A stretch of 14,118 nt of DNA from an uncultured Verrucomicrobiales bacterium (GCA_937983475.1 CALJZV010000185.1:1-14118), one strand, 5' to 3'; counted from the first letter of the stretch, positions 7,153-14,118 are shown. Translations and numbers: made by a program. The notes: a model not told the origin generated them from the letters alone.

Positions 7153-9369
7153 ATGAAAACACTGCAACGTATCTATAAGCGACTTCGCCTGACAGCTCTC
7201 GCTGTCTGCGGAGCCAGCATGACCCTCACCGCCCCCGCCCAGGAGTTTCGCGCTTTCTGGGTCGATGCCTGGGGCACCGGGTTCCTCAATGCCAGCCAGG
7301 TCACCACCCTGGTCAATCATTGCCGAACGTATAATTTCAACGCCGTTGTCGTGCAGATGCGCCGGCGCGGTGACGCCTTTTACATGCCGCAGGCGCCCAA
7401 TGGCGACCCGCGCACCACGGCCATTGCCTCGGGCTACGACGCCCTACAGGAACTGATCAACCAGTGCAATAGCGGCACGCCTAAAATCGAAGTCCATTGC
7501 TGGGTGGTCAGCCACCTGATCTGGAGCGACAATGTGAATCCACCCACGCAAAGCGGCCACGTTTACAACACGCGGCCGGATATTTTAATGAAAGACTTTG
7601 CCGGCAACACTTATCTGGCAGAGGGCTATTACCTTGATCCGGGTCACCCCGATGCCACCCTGTGGAATTACAACATGGCGACGGACATTGTCAGCCGCTA
7701 CAACATCAACGGCTTTCACTGGGATTACATCCGGTACCCGCAGCCAGATTCAGGCTACAACTCCACAGCCATCGCCCGTTATAACGCGGAGTTTGGCCTG
7801 AGCGGACAGCCGTCCACCACCGACGGGCAGTTTTCCACCTGGCGCCGCCGCCAGGTCACCGACTTCCTGAGGTGGGTCAATGCCGACCTGCTGGCAATCA
7901 AGACCAATCTGGTCATTTCCACGGCTGTCTTTGCCGACCGATCCGACGCCTTTAACAATCGCTATCAGGATTGGGCGGCCTGGAACAACGAGGGGAGCAT
8001 TGATATCTGCATGCCGATGAACTACACGACAGCCAACACCACCTTCAACACGCGGGTGGATGACGCGTTCAACAATCAGGGCGTTCGCCGTGCCTATATC
8101 GGCCAAGGCGCTTACCTGAACACCAAGGCCAACACGGTCACGCAGTTGAATTATGTTCGGAACAAGGGCCTGCTGGGCACGCAGCTCTACAGCTATCGAG
8201 TCCCCAACAGCGGCACAGTCAACCAGACCGACACCTTCTCCTACATCAAGAACAACTATCAATCCACGTGGCAAAACACACCCTCCATCCCTTGGAAAGC
8301 CAGCCCGACCAAGGGCATCGTCAAGGGGACCATCACCGCTTCGGCGGGCGGCGCGGCCATTTACAATGCCACTGTCAGCATCAACACCAGCCCGGTGAAG
8401 ACCGTCAAGACCGAACCGCATGGCAAATACGCGCTGTTTGAATTGCCCACGGGCACCTTCACCGTAACGGCTTCAGCCAATGGTTATGCCAGCAAGAATG
8501 GCTCCATTACCGTGGAAGCGGGCAAAGTCAAGACGCTGGATTTGGCGCTGGATGCCTCCTCCGACACGGTGATCATTGACAATCCGGACGCCACGATAGT
8601 CGGCACATGGACGCTGGGCACCAGCGCCACCGACAAATACGGTGCCGATTACCGCTACAAAGGCCAAGGCACTGGTTCGGCCTATTTGCAATTCACGCCC
8701 AGCATCTCCACCGCCGCCAATTACCAGGTGTACGAGTGGCACAGCCAAGGCAACAACCGCAGCACCGGCGCGCCTCACGTCGTTACTTACAACGGCGGCA
8801 CCGCCAACCTGCTGGTCAATCAACAGGTCAACGGGGGTAAATGGAATATGTTGGGCACCTTCAACTTCAACACCGGCACCGGCGGCTACGTGAGAATCAC
8901 CGACGGCTTCGCCGATGCCGGCAATGTCGCCATGGCCGACGCCATCAAGTTCGTGCGCGTGCCCGCGGACATCATCATCGACAACCCGGCCGCTTCCATC
9001 ACCGGAAGCTGGACTTTGGCCACCAGCGCCACAGACAAATACGGGGCAGACTATCGCTACAAGAGCGCGGGCACCGGCGCCGCTTATTTGACCTACACGC
9101 CCACCATTGAGGTGGCTGGCAACTATCAGGTCTATGAATGGCACCCGCAGGGAGCCAATCGGACCACTGCGGCCAAACATGTCATCACCTACAACGGCGG
9201 CACTCAGACGGTGAACGTCAACCAGCAAATCAATGGCGGAAAGTGGAATTTGCTGGGCACGTATAACTTCGCCGCCGGCACCTCTGGAAACATCCAGATT
9301 AACGACAACTTCTCAACAGGAAGCGTCGTCATGGCCGACGCCATAAAACTGGTCTTTGTTTCCCAGTAA
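7153..9369 (+). CDS. Secreted GHL10-like hydrolase with carboxypeptidase-regulatory-like domain and two golvesin-like domains
   Basis: A 738-residue protein. Signal peptide ~1-29, with the mature protein starting near EFRAFWVDAWG. Residues ~31-375 resemble the glycosyl-hydrolase-like 10 family (DUF187/YngK type): FRAFWVDAWGTGF (32-44), NAVVVQMRRRGDAFY (63-77), the barrel motif NGFHWDYIRYP (186-196, D191 a candidate active-site acid) and DICMPMNYT (284-292). Residues ~388-466 form a carboxypeptidase-regulatory-like beta-sandwich (KGIVKGTITASAGGAAIYNA, GKYALFELPTGTFTVTA). Residues 473-603 and 607-736 are two copies of a domain resembling the golvesin C-terminal/xanthan-lyase-associated domain, each with IIDNP, SATDKYGADYRYK, NYQVYEWH, GGKWN and MADAIK. 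The protein probably cleaves or binds an extracellular polysaccharide or peptidoglycan-like polymer; the substrate is unknown. No clear Shine-Dalgarno precedes the ATG. Followed by a strong terminator, it appears monocistronic. Confidence 0.88.
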   Translation: MKTLQRIYKRLRLTALAVCGASMTLTAPAQEFRAFWVDAWGTGFLNASQVTTLVNHCRTYNFNAVVVQMRRRGDAFYMPQAPNGDPRTTAIASGYDALQELINQCNSGTPKIEVHCWVVSHLIWSDNVNPPTQSGHVYNTRPDILMKDFAGNTYLAEGYYLDPGHPDATLWNYNMATDIVSRYNINGFHWDYIRYPQPDSGYNSTAIARYNAEFGLSGQPSTTDGQFSTWRRRQVTDFLRWVNADLLAIKTNLVISTAVFADRSDAFNNRYQDWAAWNNEGSIDICMPMNYTTANTTFNTRVDDAFNNQGVRRAYIGQGAYLNTKANTVTQLNYVRNKGLLGTQLYSYRVPNSGTVNQTDTFSYIKNNYQSTWQNTPSIPWKASPTKGIVKGTITASAGGAAIYNATVSINTSPVKTVKTEPHGKYALFELPTGTFTVTASANGYASKNGSITVEAGKVKTLDLALDASSDTVIIDNPDATIVGTWTLGTSATDKYGADYRYKGQGTGSAYLQFTPSISTAANYQVYEWHSQGNNRSTGAPHVVTYNGGTANLLVNQQVNGGKWNMLGTFNFNTGTGGYVRITDGFADAGNVAMADAIKFVRVPADIIIDNPAASITGSWTLATSATDKYGADYRYKSAGTGAAYLTYTPTIEVAGNYQVYEWHPQGANRTTAAKHVITYNGGTQTVNVNQQINGGKWNLLGTYNFAAGTSGNIQINDNFSTGSVVMADAIKLVFVSQ
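8569..8961 (+). repeat. Golvesin-like domain, repeat copy 1
   Basis: Encodes residues 473-603 of the hydrolase. The shared words IIDNP, SATDKYGADYRYK, NYQVYEWH, VTYNGGT and NGGKWN also appear in the second copy about 134 codons later, indicating a tandem domain duplication. Confidence 0.85.
8971..9360 (+). repeat. Golvesin-like domain, repeat copy 2
   Basis: Encodes residues 607-736, aligned to copy 1 with a one-codon deletion near the end (GFADAGNVAMADAI against NFSTGSVVMADAI). It reaches almost to the C-terminus, so no sorting signal follows. Confidence 0.85.
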
Positions 9370-9393
9370 GCGGCCAGCATTTGATCTTGCACC

Positions 9394-9430
9394 AACAGGC
9401 TGTTCCTTCGGGAACAGCCTGTTTCTTTTG
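9394..9430 (+). terminator. Rho-independent terminator with UUCG tetraloop
   Basis: AACAGGCTGTTCC (9394-9406) and GGAACAGCCTGTT (9411-9423) form a perfect 13-bp stem closed by a C(UUCG)G tetraloop, followed by the T-rich tail TCTTTTG. It sits 25 bases after the stop of the GHL10-like gene and separates it from aroE. The tail is weaker in the reverse direction. Confidence 0.9.
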
Positions 9431-9492
9431 GAAAAATATACCGTCCAAGGAAAACTCTTTGCACAGGCCAGCGGCTTTGACATAACCAGCAC

Positions 9493-10491
9493 GTGCCTGA
9501 AGGTAACGCCATCACTCTGGACGCCAGCACGCGTTTTTGCGCCGTGCTGGGGCATCCCATTCAACACTCCGCGTCACCGGCCATGCAGAATGCCGGTATT
9601 GCGACGCTCAATCTGAACTGGCGCTATTTGGCTTTTGATGTGCATCCCGACAATCTCGCCTTGTCTCTCGATGGTGCAAAAGCGATGAAGTTAATCGGAG
9701 TGAACCTTGACGTTAACCACAAGCTGCTTGCCTTGGATTTGATTGAAGAGCTGGACGATTCGGCGAAAGCCTGGGGCGCCGTCAACACGGTGCGTTTCGA
9801 GGCGCGCAACAAGGACGGCGAATGGACTCCTCTCTCTCAATTGTCGCCCTCGGAAATCAGCGAGGTGCGCGCAAAGGGATTCAACACCGACGCTGACGCC
9901 ATCACAAAATCATTGGCCGAGGACCTTGAAATTTCATTAAAGGAATCCTCCGTCATGCTGCTGGGTGCAGGCGGCGCCGGCCGCGCCGCCGCCTTGAAAA
10001 TTGCCTCCGAGAACGTCAAGCGCCTTTATTTGCTCAATCGCACGATTGAAAAGGCAATGAGCGTGGCGATCGAAATTGCTCAGCGCTTCCCGGCCACCCC
10101 CGTCTCAGTCATTGTTCCAAACGCTCAGGCCGCTACCAACCTCCTGGCCGAACTGGCCCGAAATAAAACTTCCATTACCGTGCATGAGGGCTATCCCGCC
10201 GAGCCACTGGATCTGGTCATCAATGCCACGTCACTCGGGCTGAAGGTTTCCGATCCGCTGCCAGTGGATTCAAATTGGCTCCAGGCCCACAAGCCCCGCT
10301 GCGTTTACGACATGATTTACCGGCCTGCGGAAACACCGCTGCTTCAGGCAGCCAAGGCGTTGGGTTGCCGCACCGCCAACGGCATGGGCATGTTGCTTTA
10401 CCAGGGCGCGAAGGCTTTGGAGTTGTGGACCGGCAAGCCCGCTCCAGTGGAAGTCATGCGGAAAGCGCTGGAACGACACATTTATGGGTAA
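9493..10491 (+). CDS. aroE: Shikimate dehydrogenase (NADP)
   Basis: Reduces 3-dehydroshikimate to shikimate with NADPH in cytosolic chorismate synthesis. 332 residues from a GTG start; no good Shine-Dalgarno is seen, but a later start would delete the substrate-binding motif. Substrate side: LGHPIQHSASPAM (19-31, the conserved SxS), K77 in NHK, N98 in GAVNT and D133 in GFNTD. NADP side: LLGAGGAGRA (156-165), NRT (182-184) and NATSLGL (244-250), then YDMIYRPAETPLL and NGMGMLLYQGA (Q304). Odd points: the usual NVTxPxK reads NLDVNHK, and the stretch from N98 to the NTD motif is 33 residues against ~14 in E. coli AroE, giving a protein longer than usual (~270-290). It is followed at 45 bases by the prepilin peptidase gene, probably co-transcribed. 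Confidence 0.9.
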   Translation: MPEGNAITLDASTRFCAVLGHPIQHSASPAMQNAGIATLNLNWRYLAFDVHPDNLALSLDGAKAMKLIGVNLDVNHKLLALDLIEELDDSAKAWGAVNTVRFEARNKDGEWTPLSQLSPSEISEVRAKGFNTDADAITKSLAEDLEISLKESSVMLLGAGGAGRAAALKIASENVKRLYLLNRTIEKAMSVAIEIAQRFPATPVSVIVPNAQAATNLLAELARNKTSITVHEGYPAEPLDLVINATSLGLKVSDPLPVDSNWLQAHKPRCVYDMIYRPAETPLLQAAKALGCRTANGMGMLLYQGAKALELWTGKPAPVEVMRKALERHIYG

Positions 10492-10524
10492 TCGCTTTTC
10501 CAATAATTGTGGAAAAATGAAACG

Positions 10525-10529
10525 GGAGG
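10525..10529 (+). promoter_or_regulatory. Ribosome binding site that decides a TTG start
   Basis: GGAGG (part of GGGAGG) lies 7 bases before TTG at 10537, optimal spacing. The upstream in-frame TTG at 10507 precedes it, and the ATG at 10546 would be 16 bases away. TTG 10537 is therefore the favoured start of the prepilin peptidase. Confidence 0.7.
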
Positions 10530-10536
10530 CCCACGC

Positions 10537-11658
10537 TTGAAGGCCATGTTCGATCCCGAAATCTGGGCCCAGGTGCCGTTTCATTTCTGGTCAGTTGTGT
10601 TCTTCTGGGCGGGCGCCATGGTCGGCAGCTTCCTAAACGTCTGCATTCATCGAATGCCCCGGGGCGAGAGCGTCATTGCGCCGCCATCCCACTGTCCCCA
10701 TTGCCATTATTCCATTCCATGGTACCTGAACATCCCTCTGGTCACCTGGATTTATCTCCGGGGCAAATGCGCCCAATGCAAAGCGCCCATTTCCCCGCGA
10801 TATTTTGCAGTGGAACTGCTCACCGGCCTGGCGTTTCTGGGATGCTGGCTGGCGTTCGGCGGGCAATCGGCAGCGTTGGCGCTGGTGTATTGTTTGGTTC
10901 TCTCCGGATTCATTGCGGCCACGTTCATTGACTTTGAGCATTTCATCATTCCGGACGAAATCACCCTGGGCGGCATCGCGGCAGGCGTCTTCTGTTCCTT
11001 TCTGGTTCCCGAACTGCATGGGGACCAATCCATCACCCACTCCCTGCGGCAAAGTTTTTTTGGCATCGCCGCGGGCGGAGGCATCGTGTACGGGGTGCTG
11101 CGGCTTGGAAAACTCCTGTTTGGAAAGCAGAAGATTCAACTCCCCGAAGCTTCGCGCATCACGTTCACTGAAACGGCGCTTCTGCTCCCGGACCAAACCG
11201 TGCCTTATGAGGAGCTGTTTTATCGCGAGTCGGATGCCATCGTGTTCGAAGCTGAAAAACTCGAGCTCATCGACCGCTGCTACGCCAACGTGCGCGTGCG
11301 GCTCTCTCCCAAAAAATTGACCATCGGCGACGAGGAACTAAACCCGGAAACAGTGCCGCACATGGAAGCCGTCACCGGTCACATGGTGCTGCCACGCGAA
11401 GCGATGGGGTTCGGCGACGTCAAGTTCATGGCGGCCATCGGGGCCTTCCTGGGATGGAAAGCCGTCTTGTTCTCTCTGTTGGCCAGTTCCATCCTCGGCG
11501 CGGCGGTGGGCGTCGCGCTCATTGCGATGAAAAAGCGCGAGTGGTCCAGCCGGATTCCCTACGGCCCTTACATCGCGTTAGCGGCGGTGATCTGGATCTT
11601 TGCAGGAAATGAAATTCTTTCGCTGATTTTTCCGCCGGACCCGTTTGCGCTGTATTAA
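10537..11658 (+). CDS. pilD: Type 4 prepilin peptidase / leader peptidase (A24 family)
   Basis: A polytopic inner-membrane aspartyl protease that cleaves and N-methylates type IV prepilins or type II secretion pseudopilins. 373 residues from the TTG start favoured by the ribosome binding site. The N-terminal membrane segment carries GSFLNVCIHRMPRGES (residues 30-45). A zinc-type pair follows, CPHC (C53, C56) and CAQC (C78, C81). The peptidase motifs are IDFEHFIIPDE (D132 and D140) and MGFGDVKFMAAIGAFLGWK (D294 in GFGD), then a C-terminal IPYGPYIAL. The two catalytic aspartates are 162 residues apart, against ~64 in Vibrio TcpJ. The extra ~100 residues (about 197-285) are mostly charged and soluble-looking. 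It follows aroE closely and its stop overlaps the convergent sdhB stop by four bases. Confidence 0.93.
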   Translation: MKAMFDPEIWAQVPFHFWSVVFFWAGAMVGSFLNVCIHRMPRGESVIAPPSHCPHCHYSIPWYLNIPLVTWIYLRGKCAQCKAPISPRYFAVELLTGLAFLGCWLAFGGQSAALALVYCLVLSGFIAATFIDFEHFIIPDEITLGGIAAGVFCSFLVPELHGDQSITHSLRQSFFGIAAGGGIVYGVLRLGKLLFGKQKIQLPEASRITFTETALLLPDQTVPYEELFYRESDAIVFEAEKLELIDRCYANVRVRLSPKKLTIGDEELNPETVPHMEAVTGHMVLPREAMGFGDVKFMAAIGAFLGWKAVLFSLLASSILGAAVGVALIAMKKREWSSRIPYGPYIALAAVIWIFAGNEILSLIFPPDPFALY

Positions 11659-12401
11659 GGGCTGCGCCGAAGCAGTTTTCCAAACAGCCCCTTCACCTGC
11701 GCCCAGACAGCAAACCGCTTGAGCCGCTCGATCGAATGAGTCGGCGATATGCCTCTTGGGCAGACGTCCCGGCAGTTGCCCAGCGTGTGGCATCGAAAGG
11801 CTCCATCCTCGCCAGCCACGGCACTTAACCGCTCCTCGCGCTGCCCATCGCGCGGGTCCACTGTCAAATTCAACGCCCGGTGCAATGCCATCGGCCCAAG
11901 GTAACGCGGGTTGAGCGTGACCAGTGTGCATGCCGAATAACACGAGCCGCAGTCAATGCACTGCGGCTGAGGGTCCATCGCCTGCCACTCCGGGCTGTCC
12001 TGCGGAATGCGGTAAAAATCATTCGTATCCAAATCCGGTTTAGGAACAAAGTGCGGAGACGATCGCCGGTAGGCATCAAAAAATGGCGTCAGGTCCACAG
12101 CCAGGTCCCGCGTCACAGGCAGATTTCGCAGCGGCTCAATTTTCAGGCGCGGCCCAACGGTGTTCACCAGCGTGCTGCACGCCAACCGCTCCTTGCCATT
12201 AACCACCAGCGCGCAGGACCCGCACATGCCCACCCGGCAGGAATACCGAAACGCCAAATCCGGTTCAGGCCCGCGTTGCAACGCAAACAAGGCATCCAAA
12301 ACGCTCGCGCGTTCCGCCAATTCCACTTCATGTTCCACGAAATAGGCTCCGGACTTTTCCGACGGAGCGGAGCGCTGCACAATGACGGTGATTTTTGGCA
12401 T
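11655..12401 (-). CDS. sdhB: Succinate dehydrogenase / fumarate reductase iron-sulfur subunit
   Basis: Carries electrons from the flavoprotein subunit to the quinone site. 248 residues, close to E. coli SdhB (238) and FrdB (244). An N-terminal ferredoxin-like domain has the [2Fe-2S] ligands C55, C60, C63 and C75 (YSCRVGMCGSC ... RLAC). The C-terminal domain has C148, C151, C154 and C158 (CIDCGSCYSAC) and C204, C210 and C214 (CHTLGNCRDVCP), the full set for a [4Fe-4S] and a [3Fe-4S] cluster. From sequence alone SdhB and FrdB cannot be separated; the fumarase and SDH-membrane-subunit genes next door support a TCA role. No clear Shine-Dalgarno precedes the ATG. The gene is divergent from the fumarase operon and convergent with the prepilin peptidase, so it is not in a plain sdhCAB order. 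Confidence 0.95.
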   Translation of the reverse strand: MPKITVIVQRSAPSEKSGAYFVEHEVELAERASVLDALFALQRGPEPDLAFRYSCRVGMCGSCALVVNGKERLACSTLVNTVGPRLKIEPLRNLPVTRDLAVDLTPFFDAYRRSSPHFVPKPDLDTNDFYRIPQDSPEWQAMDPQPQCIDCGSCYSACTLVTLNPRYLGPMALHRALNLTVDPRDGQREERLSAVAGEDGAFRCHTLGNCRDVCPRGISPTHSIERLKRFAVWAQVKGLFGKLLRRSP

Positions 12402-12537
12402 GGCGCCGTATCTTACCGAGGACTCATGGGCGTGGGCAACCCCAGCGGCATATTCAACCAGGGGACGCGTAACACGCCTTTTGACAAAAACAGCGTGTCA
12501 ACCAGCCCGCCAATATTTAAGTTTCCCCTGCCTGAAC
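12402..12537. promoter_or_regulatory. Divergent intergenic region between sdhB and the fumarase operon
   Basis: These 136 bases must hold the promoters for both transcription directions unless they lie inside a gene. A perfect inverted repeat TTGACA (12481-12486) / TGTCAA (12496-12501) with a 9-base spacer could be an operator. TTGACA alone also resembles a -35 element, but no TATAAT-like box lies 16-18 bases downstream (AATATT is 25 bases away). The call as a shared control region comes from gene arrangement; the site itself is weak. Confidence 0.4.
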
Positions 12538-13425
12538 ATGGAAGTGCCCGAACAATTTTACACCCAGGTCGAGGAAACCTGCCGAGATCTGTACATTCAG
12601 TCGTTGAAGGAAATTCCTCCCGACGTCGTCGCGGCCATCCGTTGCGCCGCTAAAAACGAAACCACCGAGGTCGCCCGCAGAATTTTTTCCCACTACCTCC
12701 AGTCCATTGAACTGGGCCGAGAAAAAAACATGATGGTTTGCCAGGACACCGGCATTCCCATCTACTGGGTGGAAATCGGCGGACGCCTGAGGCTGGATGG
12801 TTCCCGGATCAACCAAGCCATCATCAAGGGAACCGAGCGCGCCACCCGGGAGCATCCGCTCCGCTCCAGCATTGTCTCGCCGCTCTCGCGCGAAAACCGC
12901 CAGACCAGCACCGGCCATCGCATTCCGATCATTCATTACGATTTCGCACCCGATTCGGATGTTCTGGACATATTGTTCATGCCCAAGGGATCCGGCTCCG
13001 AGAACATGTCGTTCATGAAAATGCTGGTCCCCGCCGACGGCGTGAAAGGCATCAAGCGGTTTGTGCTTGAGCAAGTTGTCGGAGCGGGTGCCAAGCCTTG
13101 TCCGCCGACCATTGTGGGCGTAGGCATCGGCGGCTCCTCCGACCTCTGCATGACGCTGGCGAAAAAAGCAACCACCCGCCCGCTGGGCTCCGCAAATCCC
13201 GACCCGCAACTGGCAGCGCTGGAAACCGAACTGCTCAACGCCATCAACGAAACGGGCATCGGCCCGCAAGGGCTTGGCGGCCGCACCACGGCTCTGGCGG
13301 TTCACATTGAATCGGCCTGGACACACATCACCTGCAACCCGGTTGCCGTGAACCTGCAATGCTGGCGCGCCGAGCGCCGCCGCGCCAGGCTGAGGCCCAA
13401 CGGCAGCATTGAAATTGGATTCTGA
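12538..13425 (+). CDS. Class I (iron-sulfur) fumarate hydratase, alpha subunit
   Basis: Fumarate to malate by an oxygen-sensitive [4Fe-4S] hydro-lyase; here the N-terminal half of a two-subunit enzyme. 295 residues from ATG 12538, chosen because conserved sequence starts there; the frame extends left to 12382 but that would overlap sdhB. Candidate cluster cysteines are C68 (MMVCQDTGIP), C188 (GAGAKPCPP) and C275 (VAVNLQCW); their spacing matches single-chain class I fumarases as I remember them. Candidate active-site residues are Q69, D70, R109 and H263. Further motifs: VGVGIGGSSDLCM and GPQGLGGRTTAL. Tartrate dehydratase is the main alternative, but the adjacent SDH genes favour fumarase. 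The beta subunit starts one base after the stop. Confidence 0.9.
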   Translation: MEVPEQFYTQVEETCRDLYIQSLKEIPPDVVAAIRCAAKNETTEVARRIFSHYLQSIELGREKNMMVCQDTGIPIYWVEIGGRLRLDGSRINQAIIKGTERATREHPLRSSIVSPLSRENRQTSTGHRIPIIHYDFAPDSDVLDILFMPKGSGSENMSFMKMLVPADGVKGIKRFVLEQVVGAGAKPCPPTIVGVGIGGSSDLCMTLAKKATTRPLGSANPDPQLAALETELLNAINETGIGPQGLGGRTTALAVHIESAWTHITCNPVAVNLQCWRAERRRARLRPNGSIEIGF

Positions 13426-13426
13426 C

Positions 13427-14020
13427 ATGGCTGAGTTTCATTTGCATACGCCCCTGAGCGAAGCGGACGTCCGCCAACTGCGCGTTGGGGACTCGGTCAC
13501 GCTTGACGGCGTCGTGTTCGGCGTGCGCGACGGCAATCTGATCCGCATCTTCGACAACAAGGTTCCGCCACCGGTGAACTGGCAGGGCGCGGCGCTCTTG
13601 CACACCGCTCCCAATGTCAAAAAAATCGGGCCCGCCAAATACGAGCCGATATGCGTGGGCACCACGACCAGCATGCGTATGGATCGCTTCACCGAGGGGC
13701 TGCTGAAGGATTACGGCGTGCGCGCAATTCTAGGCAAAGGCGGCTTGTCCGAGCAAAGCGCGAAGCTGATGCAACAATACGGCGCGGTTTATTTATCCGT
13801 AACCGGCGGCGCGGCAGCCATGGAAACTTTGCAGATCGAGGCAATCGAAACCGTTTACTGGGAGGACCTCATGCCCGAGTGCATCTGGCAGATTCGATTC
13901 AAGGGTCTGGGGCCGCTGACCGTCGGCATCGACGCGCATGGCGGGAACTTGCAGCTTGACGTCCAGCAGCAGGCGCAGCAAAAAACCGCCGAACTTCTCA
14001 AGAAAATGGGAATCGCCTGA
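13427..14020 (+). CDS. Class I fumarate hydratase, beta subunit
   Basis: C-terminal half of the two-subunit iron-sulfur hydro-lyase. 197 residues from ATG 13427, one base after the alpha stop, implying translational coupling. Substrate-binding features by family comparison: R34/D35 (GVRDGN), the loop GTTTSMRMD (78-86, with T80, T81 and R84) and K104 in GKGGLSEQS. MPECIWQIRFKGLGPLTVGI and a Gln-rich tail (QQQAQQK) close the domain. An odd point: the usual RDxAH motif reads RDGNL, so its histidine is absent, while the Thr, Arg and Lys positions remain. Its TGA shares its last base with the ATG of the next gene. Confidence 0.9.
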   Translation: MAEFHLHTPLSEADVRQLRVGDSVTLDGVVFGVRDGNLIRIFDNKVPPPVNWQGAALLHTAPNVKKIGPAKYEPICVGTTTSMRMDRFTEGLLKDYGVRAILGKGGLSEQSAKLMQQYGAVYLSVTGGAAAMETLQIEAIETVYWEDLMPECIWQIRFKGLGPLTVGIDAHGGNLQLDVQQQAQQKTAELLKKMGIA

Positions 14021-14118
14021 TGCAAAAACGGTTTCAAAGTTATCGCGGCACCTGGGCCTGGCTGGCGCAACGCGTCAGCGCCATCGGGCTGTTCCTTTTA
14101 ATTCCCCTGAAGATTTAC
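14020..14118 (+). CDS. Probable succinate dehydrogenase membrane-anchor / cytochrome b subunit, 3' partial
   Basis: ATG at 14020-14022 overlaps the fumarase beta stop (TGATG), with GGGA about 8 bases upstream. The 33 visible residues read MQKRFQSYRGTWAWLAQRVS then AIGLFLLIPLKIY. A Trp-Trp-Gln-Arg-x-Ser segment leading into a first transmembrane helix is typical of SdhC/SdhD-type anchors, where the Arg/Ser region lies near the quinone site. The rest runs off the window; a flavoprotein gene would be expected to follow. SdhC and SdhD cannot be told apart from this fragment. Confidence 0.75.
   Translation, partial: MQKRFQSYRGTWAWLAQRVSAIGLFLLIPLKIY

Noticed and set aside
7750..8421. Minus-strand open frames inside the GHL10-like gene (also 8473-9228)
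   Set aside because: These are antisense frames of a strongly supported gene, with repetitive Gly/Val/Asp composition that reflects the repeats on the other strand.
12382..12537. Fumarase alpha starting at 12382
   Set aside because: It would overlap the sdhB start and adds 52 residues unlike the family; conserved sequence begins at ATG 12538.

Overview
The window looks like a chromosomal segment from a GC-rich member of the PVC superphylum, most likely a Verrucomicrobiota bacterium of the Pedosphaera/Limisphaerales kind. This is an inference. It rests on a PVC-type haem-binding CxxCH protein with HEAT-like repeats, a sialate-O-acetylesterase-like domain fused to an NHL propeller, a GHL10-type secreted hydrolase carrying golvesin-like domains, a prepilin peptidase with a long insertion, and intergenic DNA full of short hairpins. 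No rRNA, tRNA, CRISPR array, transposase or phage gene was found.

Layout. Bases 1-1211 hold the C-terminal part of a haem-binding protein on the + strand. It faces a secreted M28 peptidase of the carboxypeptidase Q type (1233-2603, - strand). Only 31 bases separate that peptidase's start from the divergent anmK gene (2635-3774), which encodes anhydro-N-acetylmuramic acid kinase. Bases 3775-4402 have no convincing gene and contain hairpins plus an imperfect 64-base direct repeat. Bases 4403-5030 on the - strand hold what look like gene remnants, one interrupted by an in-frame TAA. Two secreted proteins follow on the + strand: an SGNH/SASA esterase fused to an NHL propeller (5079-6836), and a GHL10-like hydrolase with two golvesin-like domains (7153-9369). 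The second is closed by a strong UUCG-loop terminator.

From 9493 the content is central metabolism and secretion: aroE (shikimate dehydrogenase), then a type 4 prepilin peptidase preceded by a good ribosome binding site. The peptidase gene overlaps tail to tail by four bases with the gene for the iron-sulfur subunit of succinate dehydrogenase/fumarate reductase (11655-12401, - strand). Across a 136-base divergent intergenic region begins a tightly packed + strand operon: class I fumarase alpha (12538-13425), fumarase beta (13427-14020), and the start of a probable succinate dehydrogenase membrane subunit that runs off the window.

How the genes fit together. The right end is a TCA-cycle locus in which fumarase and succinate dehydrogenase (adjacent reactions, succinate to fumarate to malate) share an intergenic control region. 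AnmK recycles peptidoglycan anhydromuramic acid, AroE serves aromatic amino acid synthesis, and the prepilin peptidase matures type IV pilins or type II secretion pseudopilins. The three signal-peptide proteins fit a polymer-degrading lifestyle. I did not find a clearly new multi-gene system. The points most worth a second look are the hairpin/repeat block at 3775-4300, the divergent fumarase/succinate dehydrogenase arrangement, the insertion in the prepilin peptidase, and the altered loop in AnmK.
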